From the NCBI GenBank assembly GCA_003525075.1, contig DQFO01000008.1, forward strand, positions 1 through 64,000: DNA of 64,000 nucleotides. The letters run 5' to 3'. Source of the DNA: Clostridiales bacterium (GTDB taxonomy: Bacteria > Bacillota > Clostridia > TANB77 > CAG-508). Below, one piece after another: positions 35,392 to 44,050 of the stretch. The position numbers and the translations under genes are program-made. Each line of letters opens with the position of its first letter. Position 1 is the stretch's first letter. A model generated the notes under the pieces. It was not told the DNA's origin. It ran no database searches and was given only the letters and a program-made list of their open reading frames with translations.

Positions 35392-35438
35392 AATAGATTA
35401 AAATAAAAACTGCAAAAGTGGTTTTTTTTTAATCTATT
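35392..35438 (-). promoter_or_regulatory. probable pyrG leader attenuator
   Basis: 12-bp perfect arms (AATAGATTAAAA / TTTTAATCTATT) followed on the minus strand by TTTTTTATTTG. It is between the promoter at 35453-35481 and the pyrG start. It could also serve as the terminator of the upstream 35520 gene. Confidence 0.6.
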
Positions 35439-35452
35439 AAAACTATATTTTT

Positions 35453-35481
35453 ATATTATCATATTTTTATAATTTTTTCAA
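35453..35481 (-). promoter_or_regulatory. pyrG promoter
   Basis: Minus-strand TTGAAA and TAATAT with a 17-bp spacer. The predicted start falls about 8 nt before the attenuator stem. Confidence 0.55.
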
Positions 35482-35519
35482 GACAAATTTGATTAATTGC
35501 CTCAACTTTCTATAAAAAA

Positions 35520-36518
35520 TCATACAATATATTCTATACTATTATCTGGAAAATATTTTTTCATTTGTTTTCTTAAGTAAACTTCCGCTTCTTTTCTAAC
35601 ATCTTGTTTATATGAATATTTACCTTTTCCTCTACCTGTCATAATTTCAGTATTATATAAATTTATAGCATTTGGAAATGCTTCTTCATTTATTTGGGTG
35701 TGTACAAAACTATATGTCATAAATATTATTTCAAAAAATGCTTGTTTTTTTACTTTTTCAGATAATTCACTATTTAATCTTTGAATTAAATTTGTATATA
35801 ATTCTTTCCAATTTTCAACTAAAATTACTGGTGCAATTAGTATTCCAACTTTATATTCAGCTTCTGCTAATTTGTTTATAGCCACTATTCTTTCTTTTAG
35901 TCTTGATGTACCAAATTCCACTTTATTTATGATTTCTTCTGGATTCATACTTACTCTTATTGTGATTTTACCATTATGTTTTAATGGCAAAATTGGATCT
36001 ACCATGTCAAATTTGGTAGGAAGTGTTAATTGTCCTTTTGATGTATCTGCAAAGTTTTCTATTGTCCATACTAAATTATTTGTTATTGTATTTTCTAATA
36101 TTAAATCACTATTACTTCCTATCTCAAATGTTAGATTTTTTTCACTTTTTTGTGCTGTTTTTATTATTTTTTCAAGCATCTGCTCTCTATTTACAAATAA
36201 TCTTAAATATGCACATTTATTGTAATTACATACCAAATAGCAATATAAACACATCGCAGTACATCCTGATGAGGTATATGGTACTAAATAATCTGATGTT
36301 TTATGGTTTTCTACAAATTTATGTGTTTTTCTTGTTCCTATTATTAGATTTTGTTTTATTTTTGGAAATTCACTATTATTCTTTTTTCTCATTTCTTCTA
36401 TATTATTATGATTTTCTATAAGGATTTTGGGTACTTCTTTATATTTTTCTAATAGTTCTTTTCCTAATTGATAATTTTCTATTTCTTTTTCATAATATAT
36501 CGCTTGTGGTTTAAACAT
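35520..36518 (-). CDS. spore photoproduct lyase-like radical SAM protein
   Basis: 332 residues of the SPL (SplB) type. The radical-SAM cluster motif is SGCTAMCLYCYL (Cx3Cx2C) and the downstream IRVSMNPEEIINKVEFGTSRLKERI...GILIAPVI matches SPL. True SPL repairs the thymine spore photoproduct in germinating spores and uses a third Cys (Cys141 in B. subtilis, in the sequence CTSD). Here the matching place reads GSNSD, with Ser, so repair activity is doubtful. It may be an SPL-like paralogue with another substrate. AAAGGAG lies 8 nt before the ATG. Confidence 0.8.
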   Translation of the reverse strand: MFKPQAIYYEKEIENYQLGKELLEKYKEVPKILIENHNNIEEMRKKNNSEFPKIKQNLIIGTRKTHKFVENHKTSDYLVPYTSSGCTAMCLYCYLVCNYNKCAYLRLFVNREQMLEKIIKTAQKSEKNLTFEIGSNSDLILENTITNNLVWTIENFADTSKGQLTLPTKFDMVDPILPLKHNGKITIRVSMNPEEIINKVEFGTSRLKERIVAINKLAEAEYKVGILIAPVILVENWKELYTNLIQRLNSELSEKVKKQAFFEIIFMTYSFVHTQINEEAFPNAINLYNTEIMTGRGKGKYSYKQDVRKEAEVYLRKQMKKYFPDNSIEYIV

Positions 36519-36566
36519 AACTTTTTCTCCTTTTTGTTAGTTTAACCTTTATTAAAACATTAATAC

Positions 36567-36595
36567 AAAAAGAGCTTCAAATTGAAGTTCTTTTT
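36567..36595 (-). terminator. terminator after the NUDIX gene
   Basis: 12-bp arms with one mismatch (AAAAAGAGCTTC / GAAGTTCTTTTT), loop 5 nt, ending in T on the minus strand. It is 3 bp after the stop at 36599. Confidence 0.7.
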
Positions 36596-36598
36596 AAG

Positions 36599-37003
36599 TT
36601 ATTTTATTAAATTATTTTTCTTACAATATGGAACAACTTCATTTTTTAATGTATTTGACAATATATTATTATCCATATCAGTGTCATACCATAAAAATTT
36701 TTCTATTTCTTCTGATGTTTTCAAAATTCCTTGAAGTTTTCCGTTATATTTATATACATAGAAATGTATTGGAGTAATTCCATCACTTGTTGCAATTTCA
36801 TCAAATTCCATTATTAATTCAAATTTTTCTTCATCAAAAATAGCTTCATCACCAAGCTCTTCATGACATTCTCTTATTGCTGCTTGTAATGTTGTTTCGC
36901 CATCTTCAACTTTTCCTCCTATCATTTGATAAGTTGGTCTTTTACGAGGCTTATCTATTAATAATTTTTCATTTTCAAAAAACATTGTTCCAACTACTTT
37001 CAT
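36599..37003 (-). CDS. NUDIX hydrolase
   Basis: 134 residues with a full NUDIX box GGKVEDGETTLQAAIRECHEELGD. It cleaves a nucleoside diphosphate linked to another moiety; the substrate cannot be told from sequence. It starts 14 bp after the ABC transporter gene, with AAAGGGAG before the ATG, and is likely co-transcribed with it. Confidence 0.88.
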   Translation of the reverse strand: MKVVGTMFFENEKLLIDKPRKRPTYQMIGGKVEDGETTLQAAIRECHEELGDEAIFDEEKFELIMEFDEIATSDGITPIHFYVYKYNGKLQGILKTSEEIEKFLWYDTDMDNNILSNTLKNEVVPYCKKNNLIK

Positions 37004-37017
37004 TTTTCTTACTCCCT

Positions 37018-39621
37018 TTACTCTGTTCTTAATGCTTCAACTGGATCTCTTTTAGCTGCAAATCTTGCTGGAATTAATCCTGCAATCATTGTTAGTCCTA
37101 CACTTATTACAACTAATATAATTGCTCCTGCTGTAGGCAATTTAGAAATATTTGATATTCCAACTATTGATTTTATTATCATATTTATTGGAATATTTAA
37201 CAATAATGTAACAACAATTCCTATTAATCCTGCTACTAATCCTATTATAAGTGTTTCTGCATTAAATACTCTTGAAACATCTTTCTTTGATGCTCCTATA
37301 CTTCTTAATATTCCAATTTCTTTTGTTCTCTCTAAAACTGATATATATGTTATAATTCCAATCATTATTGATGATACAACTAATGAAATACCAACAAATG
37401 CAATTAATACATAACTTATTACATTAATTATTGTTGAAACAGAACTCATCATAACACCTACAATATCTGTATATGTTATAACATTTTCTTCTTTTCCATC
37501 ATTTGTTTGTTTATCATTGTATTCACTAATTCTTGTTGTAATCATATCTTTTGATTCAAAATCTTTTGGATATATATTTATTGTTGATGGCTTATTTAAG
37601 TCTACTACTCCAAGTGTTGATAAATTCGAATCATAAGTTGCTGTTGAATTTTCTGCATAATTTTTCATAAGCTCTGCCAATTCTGCTTCTGACAATGTTG
37701 CCATATACATTCTTTGTTCATCTGTTAATTGTGAATAATCAAATGAACTATTTTGATTTTCTGGGAATTCTATTCCTGTAAATACATTTATGTTTGGATT
37801 TTCTTTTTGTTCTTTTACTATTTCTGTTTCATTAATTTTATTTATAACATATTCTTTTAATTCTTTTGTATATCCAATCATTCCTGCACCTGATGATGAA
37901 ACATTTTCTTCATTTGGTTTTATTATTCCTACTATTGTTATTTCTTCTGCATTATCTACAACATTCTTCATATATTCGTCATCATTTGACATATCTTGCC
38001 ATGTATTTCCAGATTCCTTATAATAATCTGTATTTAATAATATTTTAAATTTATAATTTAATAAATCATCATATGAATAACTTTCTGATTCACCAGCTTC
38101 AACTTTTTCTTTATTTTTTATTTTTTCCATTGATTCATTTAGTTCTTTGATATCTTTTATTCCTAAAGAATATAATGTATAATCACTGACTTCATTATTT
38201 TCATCAACTATTAAAACAACTTCATTATATTTTGTTGGCCATTTTCCTGCAAGTACGTCATATTGTGATTGTAATAAATTTTGGTTATCTAACATTTCAT
38301 TCCATACATCAGTTTGAGTCATTGTCATTGAACCTGACATCATTGATGATGTGCTTTGTCTTGATTCCATCATTTCTCCAAATCCTAGTTCGTCAAATAC
38401 TTTGCTTGGATTTACTTGTTGATATGTTTTATCTTCATTTTGTTTATATATATTTAAGTTTAAATTATACTCATATTGAATAGCATTTATATAATTTTTT
38501 ATATCTGTATCTCCACTTTCTAAATATTTTTTTAATTCTTCTAAATTATTTGTTTGAAGTTTAGTAGATACTGTTTCTAATATATTATTTACTATTGGTC
38601 TTGAATATATTTTATTATCATTATGTTCTTCTTTTTCTCCATTTCCCATCATTGCTTCTAACATACTTGTTACATCTATACTAGCTTCTTGAATTGTTAA
38701 TGGATATGATGAAAGTGTATCTTCTTCTACTCTATTTATATAACTTTGCATTCCATGTGATAATGATAATATTAATGCAATTCCTATTATTCCTATGCTT
38801 CCTGCAAATGATGTTAAAAATGTTCTTCCTTTTTTAGTCATTAAATTATTTAGACTTAATCTTACTGCTGTTGTGAATTTCATTGATGCTTTTCCAGATT
38901 TGTCTTTTTTATTTCTAGCTTTCTTCACATCTTCTTCACTAGATTTATAAGGATTTGAGTCATCTATGATTTTTCCATCTAATAATTTTACTATTCTTGA
39001 TGAATATTTTTTAGCAAGTTCTGGATTATGTGTTACCATTATTATTAATCTATCTTTTGATATTTCTTTTAATATTTCCATTACCTGTACTGATGTTTTT
39101 GAATCTAATGCTCCTGTTGGCTCATCAGCAAGTAATATATCTGGATCATTTACTAATGCTCTTGCTATTGCAACTCTTTGCATTTGTCCTCCAGACATTT
39201 GATTTGGCTTTTTATTTAGTTGATCTCCTAATCCTACTTTTTGTAATGCTTCTATTGCCTTTTTTTTTCTTTCTGCTTTTCCTACACCTGATATTGTAAG
39301 TGCTAATTCAACATTTGCAAGTACTGTTTGATGTGGTATTAAATTATAGCTTTGAAATACAAATCCTACAGAATGATTTCTATATGTATCCCAATCTTTA
39401 TCTTTAAATTCTTTGGTTGATTTTCCATTAATAATTAAATCTCCTGATGTGTATCTATCAAGTCCTCCTATTATATTTAACAATGTTGTTTTTCCACATC
39501 CGCTTTGTCCTAAAATTGAGACAAATTCATTTTCTCTAAACTCTATATCTATTCCTTTTAATGCTTGAACTTCGTTATCTCCTGATAAATAGTTTTTTGT
39601 TATATTTTTTAATTGTAACAT
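37018..39621 (-). CDS. fused ABC exporter, ATPase plus FtsX-type permease (MacB-like)
   Basis: 867 residues. The N-terminal ATPase (1-225) has Walker A GQSGCGKTTL, the signature MSGGQMQRVAIARAL and Walker B ILLADEPTGALDS. A membrane segment (about 268-290) then leads to a long extracytoplasmic domain (about 300-720), followed by three C-terminal membrane segments (about 735-760, 790-815, 835-855) and the FtsX end RDPVEALR. This is the MacB-type mechanotransmission layout for export of peptides, lipoproteins or antimicrobials. The substrate is unknown. AAAGGA precedes the ATG. Confidence 0.88.
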   Translation of the reverse strand: MLQLKNITKNYLSGDNEVQALKGIDIEFRENEFVSILGQSGCGKTTLLNIIGGLDRYTSGDLIINGKSTKEFKDKDWDTYRNHSVGFVFQSYNLIPHQTVLANVELALTISGVGKAERKKKAIEALQKVGLGDQLNKKPNQMSGGQMQRVAIARALVNDPDILLADEPTGALDSKTSVQVMEILKEISKDRLIIMVTHNPELAKKYSSRIVKLLDGKIIDDSNPYKSSEEDVKKARNKKDKSGKASMKFTTAVRLSLNNLMTKKGRTFLTSFAGSIGIIGIALILSLSHGMQSYINRVEEDTLSSYPLTIQEASIDVTSMLEAMMGNGEKEEHNDNKIYSRPIVNNILETVSTKLQTNNLEELKKYLESGDTDIKNYINAIQYEYNLNLNIYKQNEDKTYQQVNPSKVFDELGFGEMMESRQSTSSMMSGSMTMTQTDVWNEMLDNQNLLQSQYDVLAGKWPTKYNEVVLIVDENNEVSDYTLYSLGIKDIKELNESMEKIKNKEKVEAGESESYSYDDLLNYKFKILLNTDYYKESGNTWQDMSNDDEYMKNVVDNAEEITIVGIIKPNEENVSSSGAGMIGYTKELKEYVINKINETEIVKEQKENPNINVFTGIEFPENQNSSFDYSQLTDEQRMYMATLSEAELAELMKNYAENSTATYDSNLSTLGVVDLNKPSTINIYPKDFESKDMITTRISEYNDKQTNDGKEENVITYTDIVGVMMSSVSTIINVISYVLIAFVGISLVVSSIMIGIITYISVLERTKEIGILRSIGASKKDVSRVFNAETLIIGLVAGLIGIVVTLLLNIPINMIIKSIVGISNISKLPTAGAIILVVISVGLTMIAGLIPARFAAKRDPVEALRTE

Positions 39622-39711
39622 ATCTATATCCTTTCATTTTTTGTATATTTTATATTATTATTGTGAATATCTTGTGAAATTCTTTATGTTATTAAGATTT
39701 CATATAATATC

Positions 39712-39740
39712 TTGATTTTTTTTATAAAAAATGTTATACT
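39712..39740 (+). promoter_or_regulatory. promoter of the 39784 gene
   Basis: TTGATT and TATACT with a 17-bp spacer, 43 bp before the start. Confidence 0.6.
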
Positions 39741-39783
39741 TAATAAGTTCGAATTTTGCACATTGAAATTGGAGGTAGGCAAA

Positions 39784-40218
39784 ATGAAACTCTGTATTGT
39801 ACGTCATCATTTTTTCCTTTGGTTTTTAATTGATAAGCCTGAGCTTTTACCATTTGAAGGTAACTGGAATACGCTTATTGTTTTGGCAAATGAATCTGGT
39901 AGAATTTTATCTGATATTACTAAACATGGAAATATCATCCATGTTGAAAAATACGGATTAGAAATTGATTTTAAAACATTTATGAATATCTTAAATGTTC
40001 CAAACAGTTCAATTGCCGATTTGGTTAACCATAGTCAAAATTTGATTTTACACTCTGACGACGAATATTCTGTAGCCAAATTTGCAAAAACACACAATTT
40101 AGTTTATGGATATGTTTTCAATCCAACTACAAATAATCTTTTTTATTATGTTGTAAACAGAACGTATCCGTTCCAATTTGACCGTGGAGTCTTCATCGAC
40201 CCAAACAATCCGTTCTAA
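39784..40218 (+). CDS. hypothetical protein, atypically GC-rich for the window
   Basis: Not recognised. 144 residues, soluble, beginning MKLCIVRHHFFLWFLID and ending RGVFIDPNNPF. I chose the ATG at 39784 because GGAGG lies 8 nt upstream; an in-frame start at 39712 falls in the promoter. It has a strong promoter and a GC-rich terminator and is a single-gene unit. Its codon use (CGT, GAC, CCG, GTC) is richer in G and C than the neighbours. No catalytic motif is seen. Confidence 0.75.
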   Translation: MKLCIVRHHFFLWFLIDKPELLPFEGNWNTLIVLANESGRILSDITKHGNIIHVEKYGLEIDFKTFMNILNVPNSSIADLVNHSQNLILHSDDEYSVAKFAKTHNLVYGYVFNPTTNNLFYYVVNRTYPFQFDRGVFIDPNNPF

Positions 40219-40224
40219 TTTCAA

Positions 40225-40251
40225 AAGAGGATCCCTTTTTGGGGTCCTCTT
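40225..40251. terminator. terminator between the 39784 gene and ispA
   Basis: 11-bp arms (AAGAGGATCCC / GGGGTCCTCTT, one G-U) with a TTTTT loop, followed by ATTTTATTT. It lies between convergent genes. Confidence 0.85.
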
Positions 40252-40254
40252 ATT

Positions 40255-41133
40255 TTATTTGTTTCTGTCTTTTATATAAATTGCTAATTGTTTCAAAAAT
40301 TCTGCCTTATCTCCATAATATTCTAATATCTCAACTGCTTCATTTGTTATTTTCTCTAATTCTTTTTTAGCTCCTTCAATTCCAAATACAGATACATATG
40401 TACATTTATTGTGTTCTTTATCATTTCCAACTGGTTTTCCAGTTACATCTGGATTACCTTCTTCAGATAAAATATCATCTTTTATTTGAAATGCTAAACC
40501 AATTTTATCTGCAAATTTTGATAATCTTTCTATATCATTTTCACTTGCATCTGCTAATATTGCTCCCATTCTTATACTTAGTTTTAATAATTCTCCTGTT
40601 TTATTTTCATGTATATATTGAAGCATTTGGTGGCTAATTTGTTGTCCTTCAAGTTCTGTATCTAAATATTCTCCTGCAATCATTCTATCTACCGCATTTG
40701 AAAATTCTCCAAATATTCTTATTTTATTTTGTGTTGCTGATTTTGCTAAGTCTTTACTCATAACTATATATGCTTGATTAAATAATGAATCTCCTGCAAG
40801 TAGTGCTGTTGGGTGATTAAATTGTTTATGATTTGTTGGCTTTCCATGTCTAAAATCATCATTATCTACTTCTGGCAAATCATCATGTATTAATGAAAAA
40901 TTATGTATCATTTCAATTGCAACTGCATATGGCATTGCTTCTTGATAATTTTCTTTAAACATTTTATATACATCTAATACTAATATTGGTCTTAGTCTTT
41001 TTCCACCTGCCATAAAACTATAACTTACTGATTCATTTAATATTTTTTCAGGACATTCTTCTTTTCTTAAATATTTTTCTAATTCTGTATTTATAATTGT
41101 TTGATATTTTTTTAGTTGTTCTTTAAATTCCAT
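40255..41133 (-). CDS. ispA: farnesyl/geranyl diphosphate synthase
   Basis: A polyprenyl synthetase that condenses IPP with allylic diphosphates. 292 residues. The first Asp-rich motif is DDLPEVDNDDFRHGKPTNH. The second, normally DDILD, reads KDDILSEEG, with Ser at the last Asp position. MAGGKRLRPILVLDV and MIHNFSLIHDD are also conserved. AAAGGAAG precedes the ATG. It is monocistronic, not next to xseA/xseB/dxs as in many Firmicutes. Confidence 0.92.
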   Translation of the reverse strand: MEFKEQLKKYQTIINTELEKYLRKEECPEKILNESVSYSFMAGGKRLRPILVLDVYKMFKENYQEAMPYAVAIEMIHNFSLIHDDLPEVDNDDFRHGKPTNHKQFNHPTALLAGDSLFNQAYIVMSKDLAKSATQNKIRIFGEFSNAVDRMIAGEYLDTELEGQQISHQMLQYIHENKTGELLKLSIRMGAILADASENDIERLSKFADKIGLAFQIKDDILSEEGNPDVTGKPVGNDKEHNKCTYVSVFGIEGAKKELEKITNEAVEILEYYGDKAEFLKQLAIYIKDRNK

Positions 41134-41193
41134 TTTGGACTTCCTTTAAAATTAATTTTTATTGCTAAAGTATTTACTCTTCACATTGAGTTC

Positions 41194-41222
41194 ATTTTAA
41201 CACATTATTAGACATTATTCAA
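41194..41222 (-). promoter_or_regulatory. ispA promoter
   Basis: Minus-strand TTGAAT and TAAAAT with a 17-bp spacer, about 60 bp before the start. Confidence 0.5.
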
Positions 41223-41252
41223 CATTTATTAGATATATTTTGAACATTAACA

Positions 41253-41287
41253 AATATGCCAAGCTATCTAAAATAACTTGGCATATT
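41253..41287 (-). terminator. cotJ operon terminator
   Basis: 11-bp perfect arms (AATATGCCAAG / CTTGGCATATT) with a 13-nt loop, directly after the cotJC stop. The following T run is weak (TGTTAATG). Confidence 0.65.
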
Positions 41288-41290
41288 ATA

Positions 41291-41914
41291 TTATCTTCCA
41301 CAATTATTATTTAATTGCATTATATTATTCATATCATTCATACAAAATTTCTTATCTGAAAGCTTATCTTGAACAATTCTTAAAGCTTCACCAAATCTTT
41401 GGAAGTGAACAATTTCTCTTTCTCTTAAAAATCTTAATGGATCTATTACATCTGGATTATCTCTACATAAATCTATTAATTTTTCATATGTTGCTCTTGC
41501 CTTTTGCTCAGCAGCTAAGTCTTCTTGTAAGTTTGCAATTACATCACCTTTACATGCTAAACATGTTGCATCAAATGGTACACCTGCTGCAGATTGTGGA
41601 TATATATCTACACCATGATCTGTATAATATGCTCCTAATCCTGCTGCTTCTATTTCTTCAATTGATGCATTTTTTGTTAATTGATGAACTATAGTTCCTA
41701 CCATTTCTAAATGGGCTAATTCTTCTGTTCCAATATCATTTAAAATAGCTTTTGCATTTTGGTCTGGCATACCAAATCTTTGTGATAAATATCTTAAAGA
41801 TGCTGCAAGTTCTCCATCTGGTCCACCATATTGGCTAATAATTACTTTTGCAAGACGAGGGTCTGCACATTTTATATTTATTGGATATTGTAATACTTTA
41901 TTATAAGTCCACAT
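41291..41914 (-). CDS. cotJC: spore coat protein CotJC (manganese catalase-like)
   Basis: An inner coat protein of the manganese-catalase fold. 207 residues with MWTYNKVLQYPINIK, ANLQEDLAAEQKARATYEKLIDL, and the di-metal ligand pattern GTEELAHLEMVG and REREIVHFQRFGEAL. GGGGGA precedes the ATG. It is the last gene of cotJA-cotJB-cotJC, 3 bp after cotJB. Confidence 0.95.
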   Translation of the reverse strand: MWTYNKVLQYPINIKCADPRLAKVIISQYGGPDGELAASLRYLSQRFGMPDQNAKAILNDIGTEELAHLEMVGTIVHQLTKNASIEEIEAAGLGAYYTDHGVDIYPQSAAGVPFDATCLACKGDVIANLQEDLAAEQKARATYEKLIDLCRDNPDVIDPLRFLREREIVHFQRFGEALRIVQDKLSDKKFCMNDMNNIMQLNNNCGR

Positions 41915-41917
41915 AGT

Positions 41918-42301
41918 TTAGAAATTCCCCCTTTCCCAAGGCCATGGTTCTTCAATCCATCTCCATTTATTACATGGAAATTGAATTGTTAATGGTCCAT
42001 AAACTTTTTGATATTTATCTGTTAATTCTCTATATTCTTTGCAATATTTTCTGTGTAAACAAAGTGCTTTTTGATCATCAACATGTGTGTCTAAATATAA
42101 TCCAAGCTCTGTTATTGCAAAATTCAAGCTTTTTATTCTTTCCATCATTTCTTCTCTTGTTGCTTGTGATTGATTGCATTCACAATTTTGCATATTATTA
42201 CAATTTGTCATATTATCTAATACATTCAAACCATCTGCAGACTGCATATTCCAATTCATATTATTTGAATTATTCATCATCCAATTTCTATTATCTTCCA
42301 T
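41918..42301 (-). CDS. cotJB: spore coat protein CotJB with extended N-terminus
   Basis: 127 residues. The C-terminal ~75 match CotJB: MERIKSLNFAITELGLYLDTH, CLHRKYCKEYRELTDKYQK and YGPLTIQFPCNKWRWIEEPWPWE. An N-terminal extension of about 50 residues is rich in Asn, Met, Trp and Cys (NWMMNNSNNMNWNM, NCNNMQNCEC), not found in B. subtilis CotJB. I chose the ATG at 42301 because GGAGGG lies 8 nt upstream; it overlaps cotJA by 11 bp, so translation is coupled. Confidence 0.9.
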   Translation of the reverse strand: MEDNRNWMMNNSNNMNWNMQSADGLNVLDNMTNCNNMQNCECNQSQATREEMMERIKSLNFAITELGLYLDTHVDDQKALCLHRKYCKEYRELTDKYQKVYGPLTIQFPCNKWRWIEEPWPWERGNF

Positions 42302-42668
42302 TATTACAGCCCTCCCCAATTTGATTTGTTGTTTCTAAAAATTCATTTGTTCTCATTGATTGACATGGTGTATATGGGCTTACTAATTCTGGAAATATTG
42401 TTCCCATTTTTAGTCCAATTTCTGGTCTAAATGTTTTATCCATATATTGCCAAGGAACATAACTTTGAGCTAACATTGGATTATCTGGAAATACACTCAT
42501 TTCATATTCTTCATCAAATCCACATTCACAACAGTCTACAGGCTCTTGTTGTTCATAACTACAATTTGTAGAACAGTCATTATTGCATTTATCTTCAATC
42601 ATATTTGTAGATGTATTCCATGCTTGATTATTCATGCATGAACATCTTTGATATCTACGCATAAACAT
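42291..42668 (-). CDS. cotJA: spore coat protein CotJA with Cys-rich N-terminus
   Basis: 125 residues. The C-terminal part (AQSYVPWQYMDKTFRPEIGLKMGTIFPELVSPYTP) is typical CotJA. The first ~55 residues are Cys/Asn-rich (RCSCMNNQAW, CNNDCSTNCSYEQQEPVDCCEC), unlike the shorter B. subtilis protein; they may bind metal or crosslink in the coat (inference). AGGAGG lies 6 nt before the ATG. It is the first gene of the cotJ operon. Confidence 0.88.
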   Translation of the reverse strand: MFMRRYQRCSCMNNQAWNTSTNMIEDKCNNDCSTNCSYEQQEPVDCCECGFDEEYEMSVFPDNPMLAQSYVPWQYMDKTFRPEIGLKMGTIFPELVSPYTPCQSMRTNEFLETTNQIGEGCNNGR

Positions 42669-42732
42669 ATTTTTCCTCCTCTTAATATAATTAAATCAAT
42701 TTTTGATTTGTCATATTACATAATATGCAAAA

Positions 42733-42797
42733 AAAGTAGCCTTGCTACAATAATTTGTCTTATTTAGTTGTTTTGACAAATTTGCTTTGGCTACTTT
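42733..42797 (-). terminator. histidine kinase terminator
   Basis: Outer arms AAAGTAGCC / GGCTACTTT enclose a second stem (ATTTGTC / GACAAAT); TTTTTTTGC follows on the minus strand. It overlaps the stop codon at 42791. Confidence 0.7.
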
Positions 42798-44005
42798 AAA
42801 TATTTTATTATAAATGTTGTTCCTTTATTTAATTTTGAATCCACTTGTATATATCCATTATTACTTTCTATTATTGATTTTGATAAAGCTAAACCTATTC
42901 CTACACTATCACTTGATGAATTTTTTCCTTTATAAAATCTTTCAAATATGTGTGGTAAATCTTTTGCATCTATTCCTGTTCCATTATCTTCAATTTTTAA
43001 TTCTGTATACATATTATTTTGATTATAATTTATATAAATTTTTCTATTTTCATATGAATGTTCTATGCAATTTTTTAATATATTTGTTATTGCTTCAACT
43101 TGCCATTTTAAATCACATATTGTTTTTATTGAATCATCTCCTGAAACTATTATTTCTATATTTTTCAATTCACTTAACATTGATACATTTTTTACCGCTT
43201 CATTTATTATATCTTTTATCAAAACTTCTTTTTTTATAAATTTTATCGAATTACTGTCTATTTTTGATAATTTCAAAATTGATTCCACTAAAAATTTTAT
43301 ATTTACTATTTCTCTTTTTATATCTTTAATAAAATCTTTTTTTATATCTTCTGGCATATTTTCATCACTTAAAATATTGTCTAACATTATTAAAATTGAT
43401 ATAATTGGTGTCTTTATTTGATGTGATATATCTGATAATGAATCTTTTAAGGTTGTTTTATCTTTTTGAGAATTTTCAGCCACTTCTTTTAACATTATCG
43501 TTATTTTATATAATTCATTTTTTAATATTGACAATTCATCTTCTGTGTTTTCTTCTATATTTAGTTTGTAATTTCCTCTATTGATTTCTTCTATGTATTT
43601 TGTTATTTCATTAATTTTTTTACTTTCACTATGATTATATTTGAAGACTATTATTGATAATATTAAAATAAATACTATCAATGTACTTACATCTATAATA
43701 ATAAATTTTTGAAAATCTGTGTTATTTTCTAATATTACTGAATCTTTATCTAGTTCTATGCCATATTCCCTTAATATCTCATTATTAGTTTTATCACTAC
43801 TATTTAATATTTCTACAATTTCTCTTTTTTCTATATCTGGATATTTTTCTAAAACATTATCTATAATTCCTGCTATTTTTTGATTAAAATTATATGTATA
43901 TGTTTTGTATTGTTTATATATTAAAATCGAAAATGTGATTAGAAATATAATAATTACAACACAACTTGTGATGCACATTTTCTTTAATTCTATTTTGTTT
44001 TTCAT
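42791..44005 (-). CDS. membrane sensor histidine kinase
   Basis: 404 residues. Two membrane segments (about 8-32 and 103-125) enclose a ~70-residue extracytoplasmic domain. HAMP-like and dimerisation helices follow, with phospho-acceptor His near residue 195 in DISHQIKTP, the N box KNCIEHSYENRKIY, and glycine boxes EDNGTGID and GIGLALSKSII. I chose the ATG at 44005 because AAAAGGA lies about 11 nt upstream; the in-frame TTG at 44026 lies beside that site. It is the partner of the response regulator just upstream. Confidence 0.93.
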   Translation of the reverse strand: MKNKIELKKMCITSCVVIIIFLITFSILIYKQYKTYTYNFNQKIAGIIDNVLEKYPDIEKREIVEILNSSDKTNNEILREYGIELDKDSVILENNTDFQKFIIIDVSTLIVFILILSIIVFKYNHSESKKINEITKYIEEINRGNYKLNIEENTEDELSILKNELYKITIMLKEVAENSQKDKTTLKDSLSDISHQIKTPIISILIMLDNILSDENMPEDIKKDFIKDIKREIVNIKFLVESILKLSKIDSNSIKFIKKEVLIKDIINEAVKNVSMLSELKNIEIIVSGDDSIKTICDLKWQVEAITNILKNCIEHSYENRKIYINYNQNNMYTELKIEDNGTGIDAKDLPHIFERFYKGKNSSSDSVGIGLALSKSIIESNNGYIQVDSKLNKGTTFIIKYLK

Positions 44006-44050
44006 TTTTATTTCATTCCTTTTCAAAACTTAGATGTTATTGACAATTCA

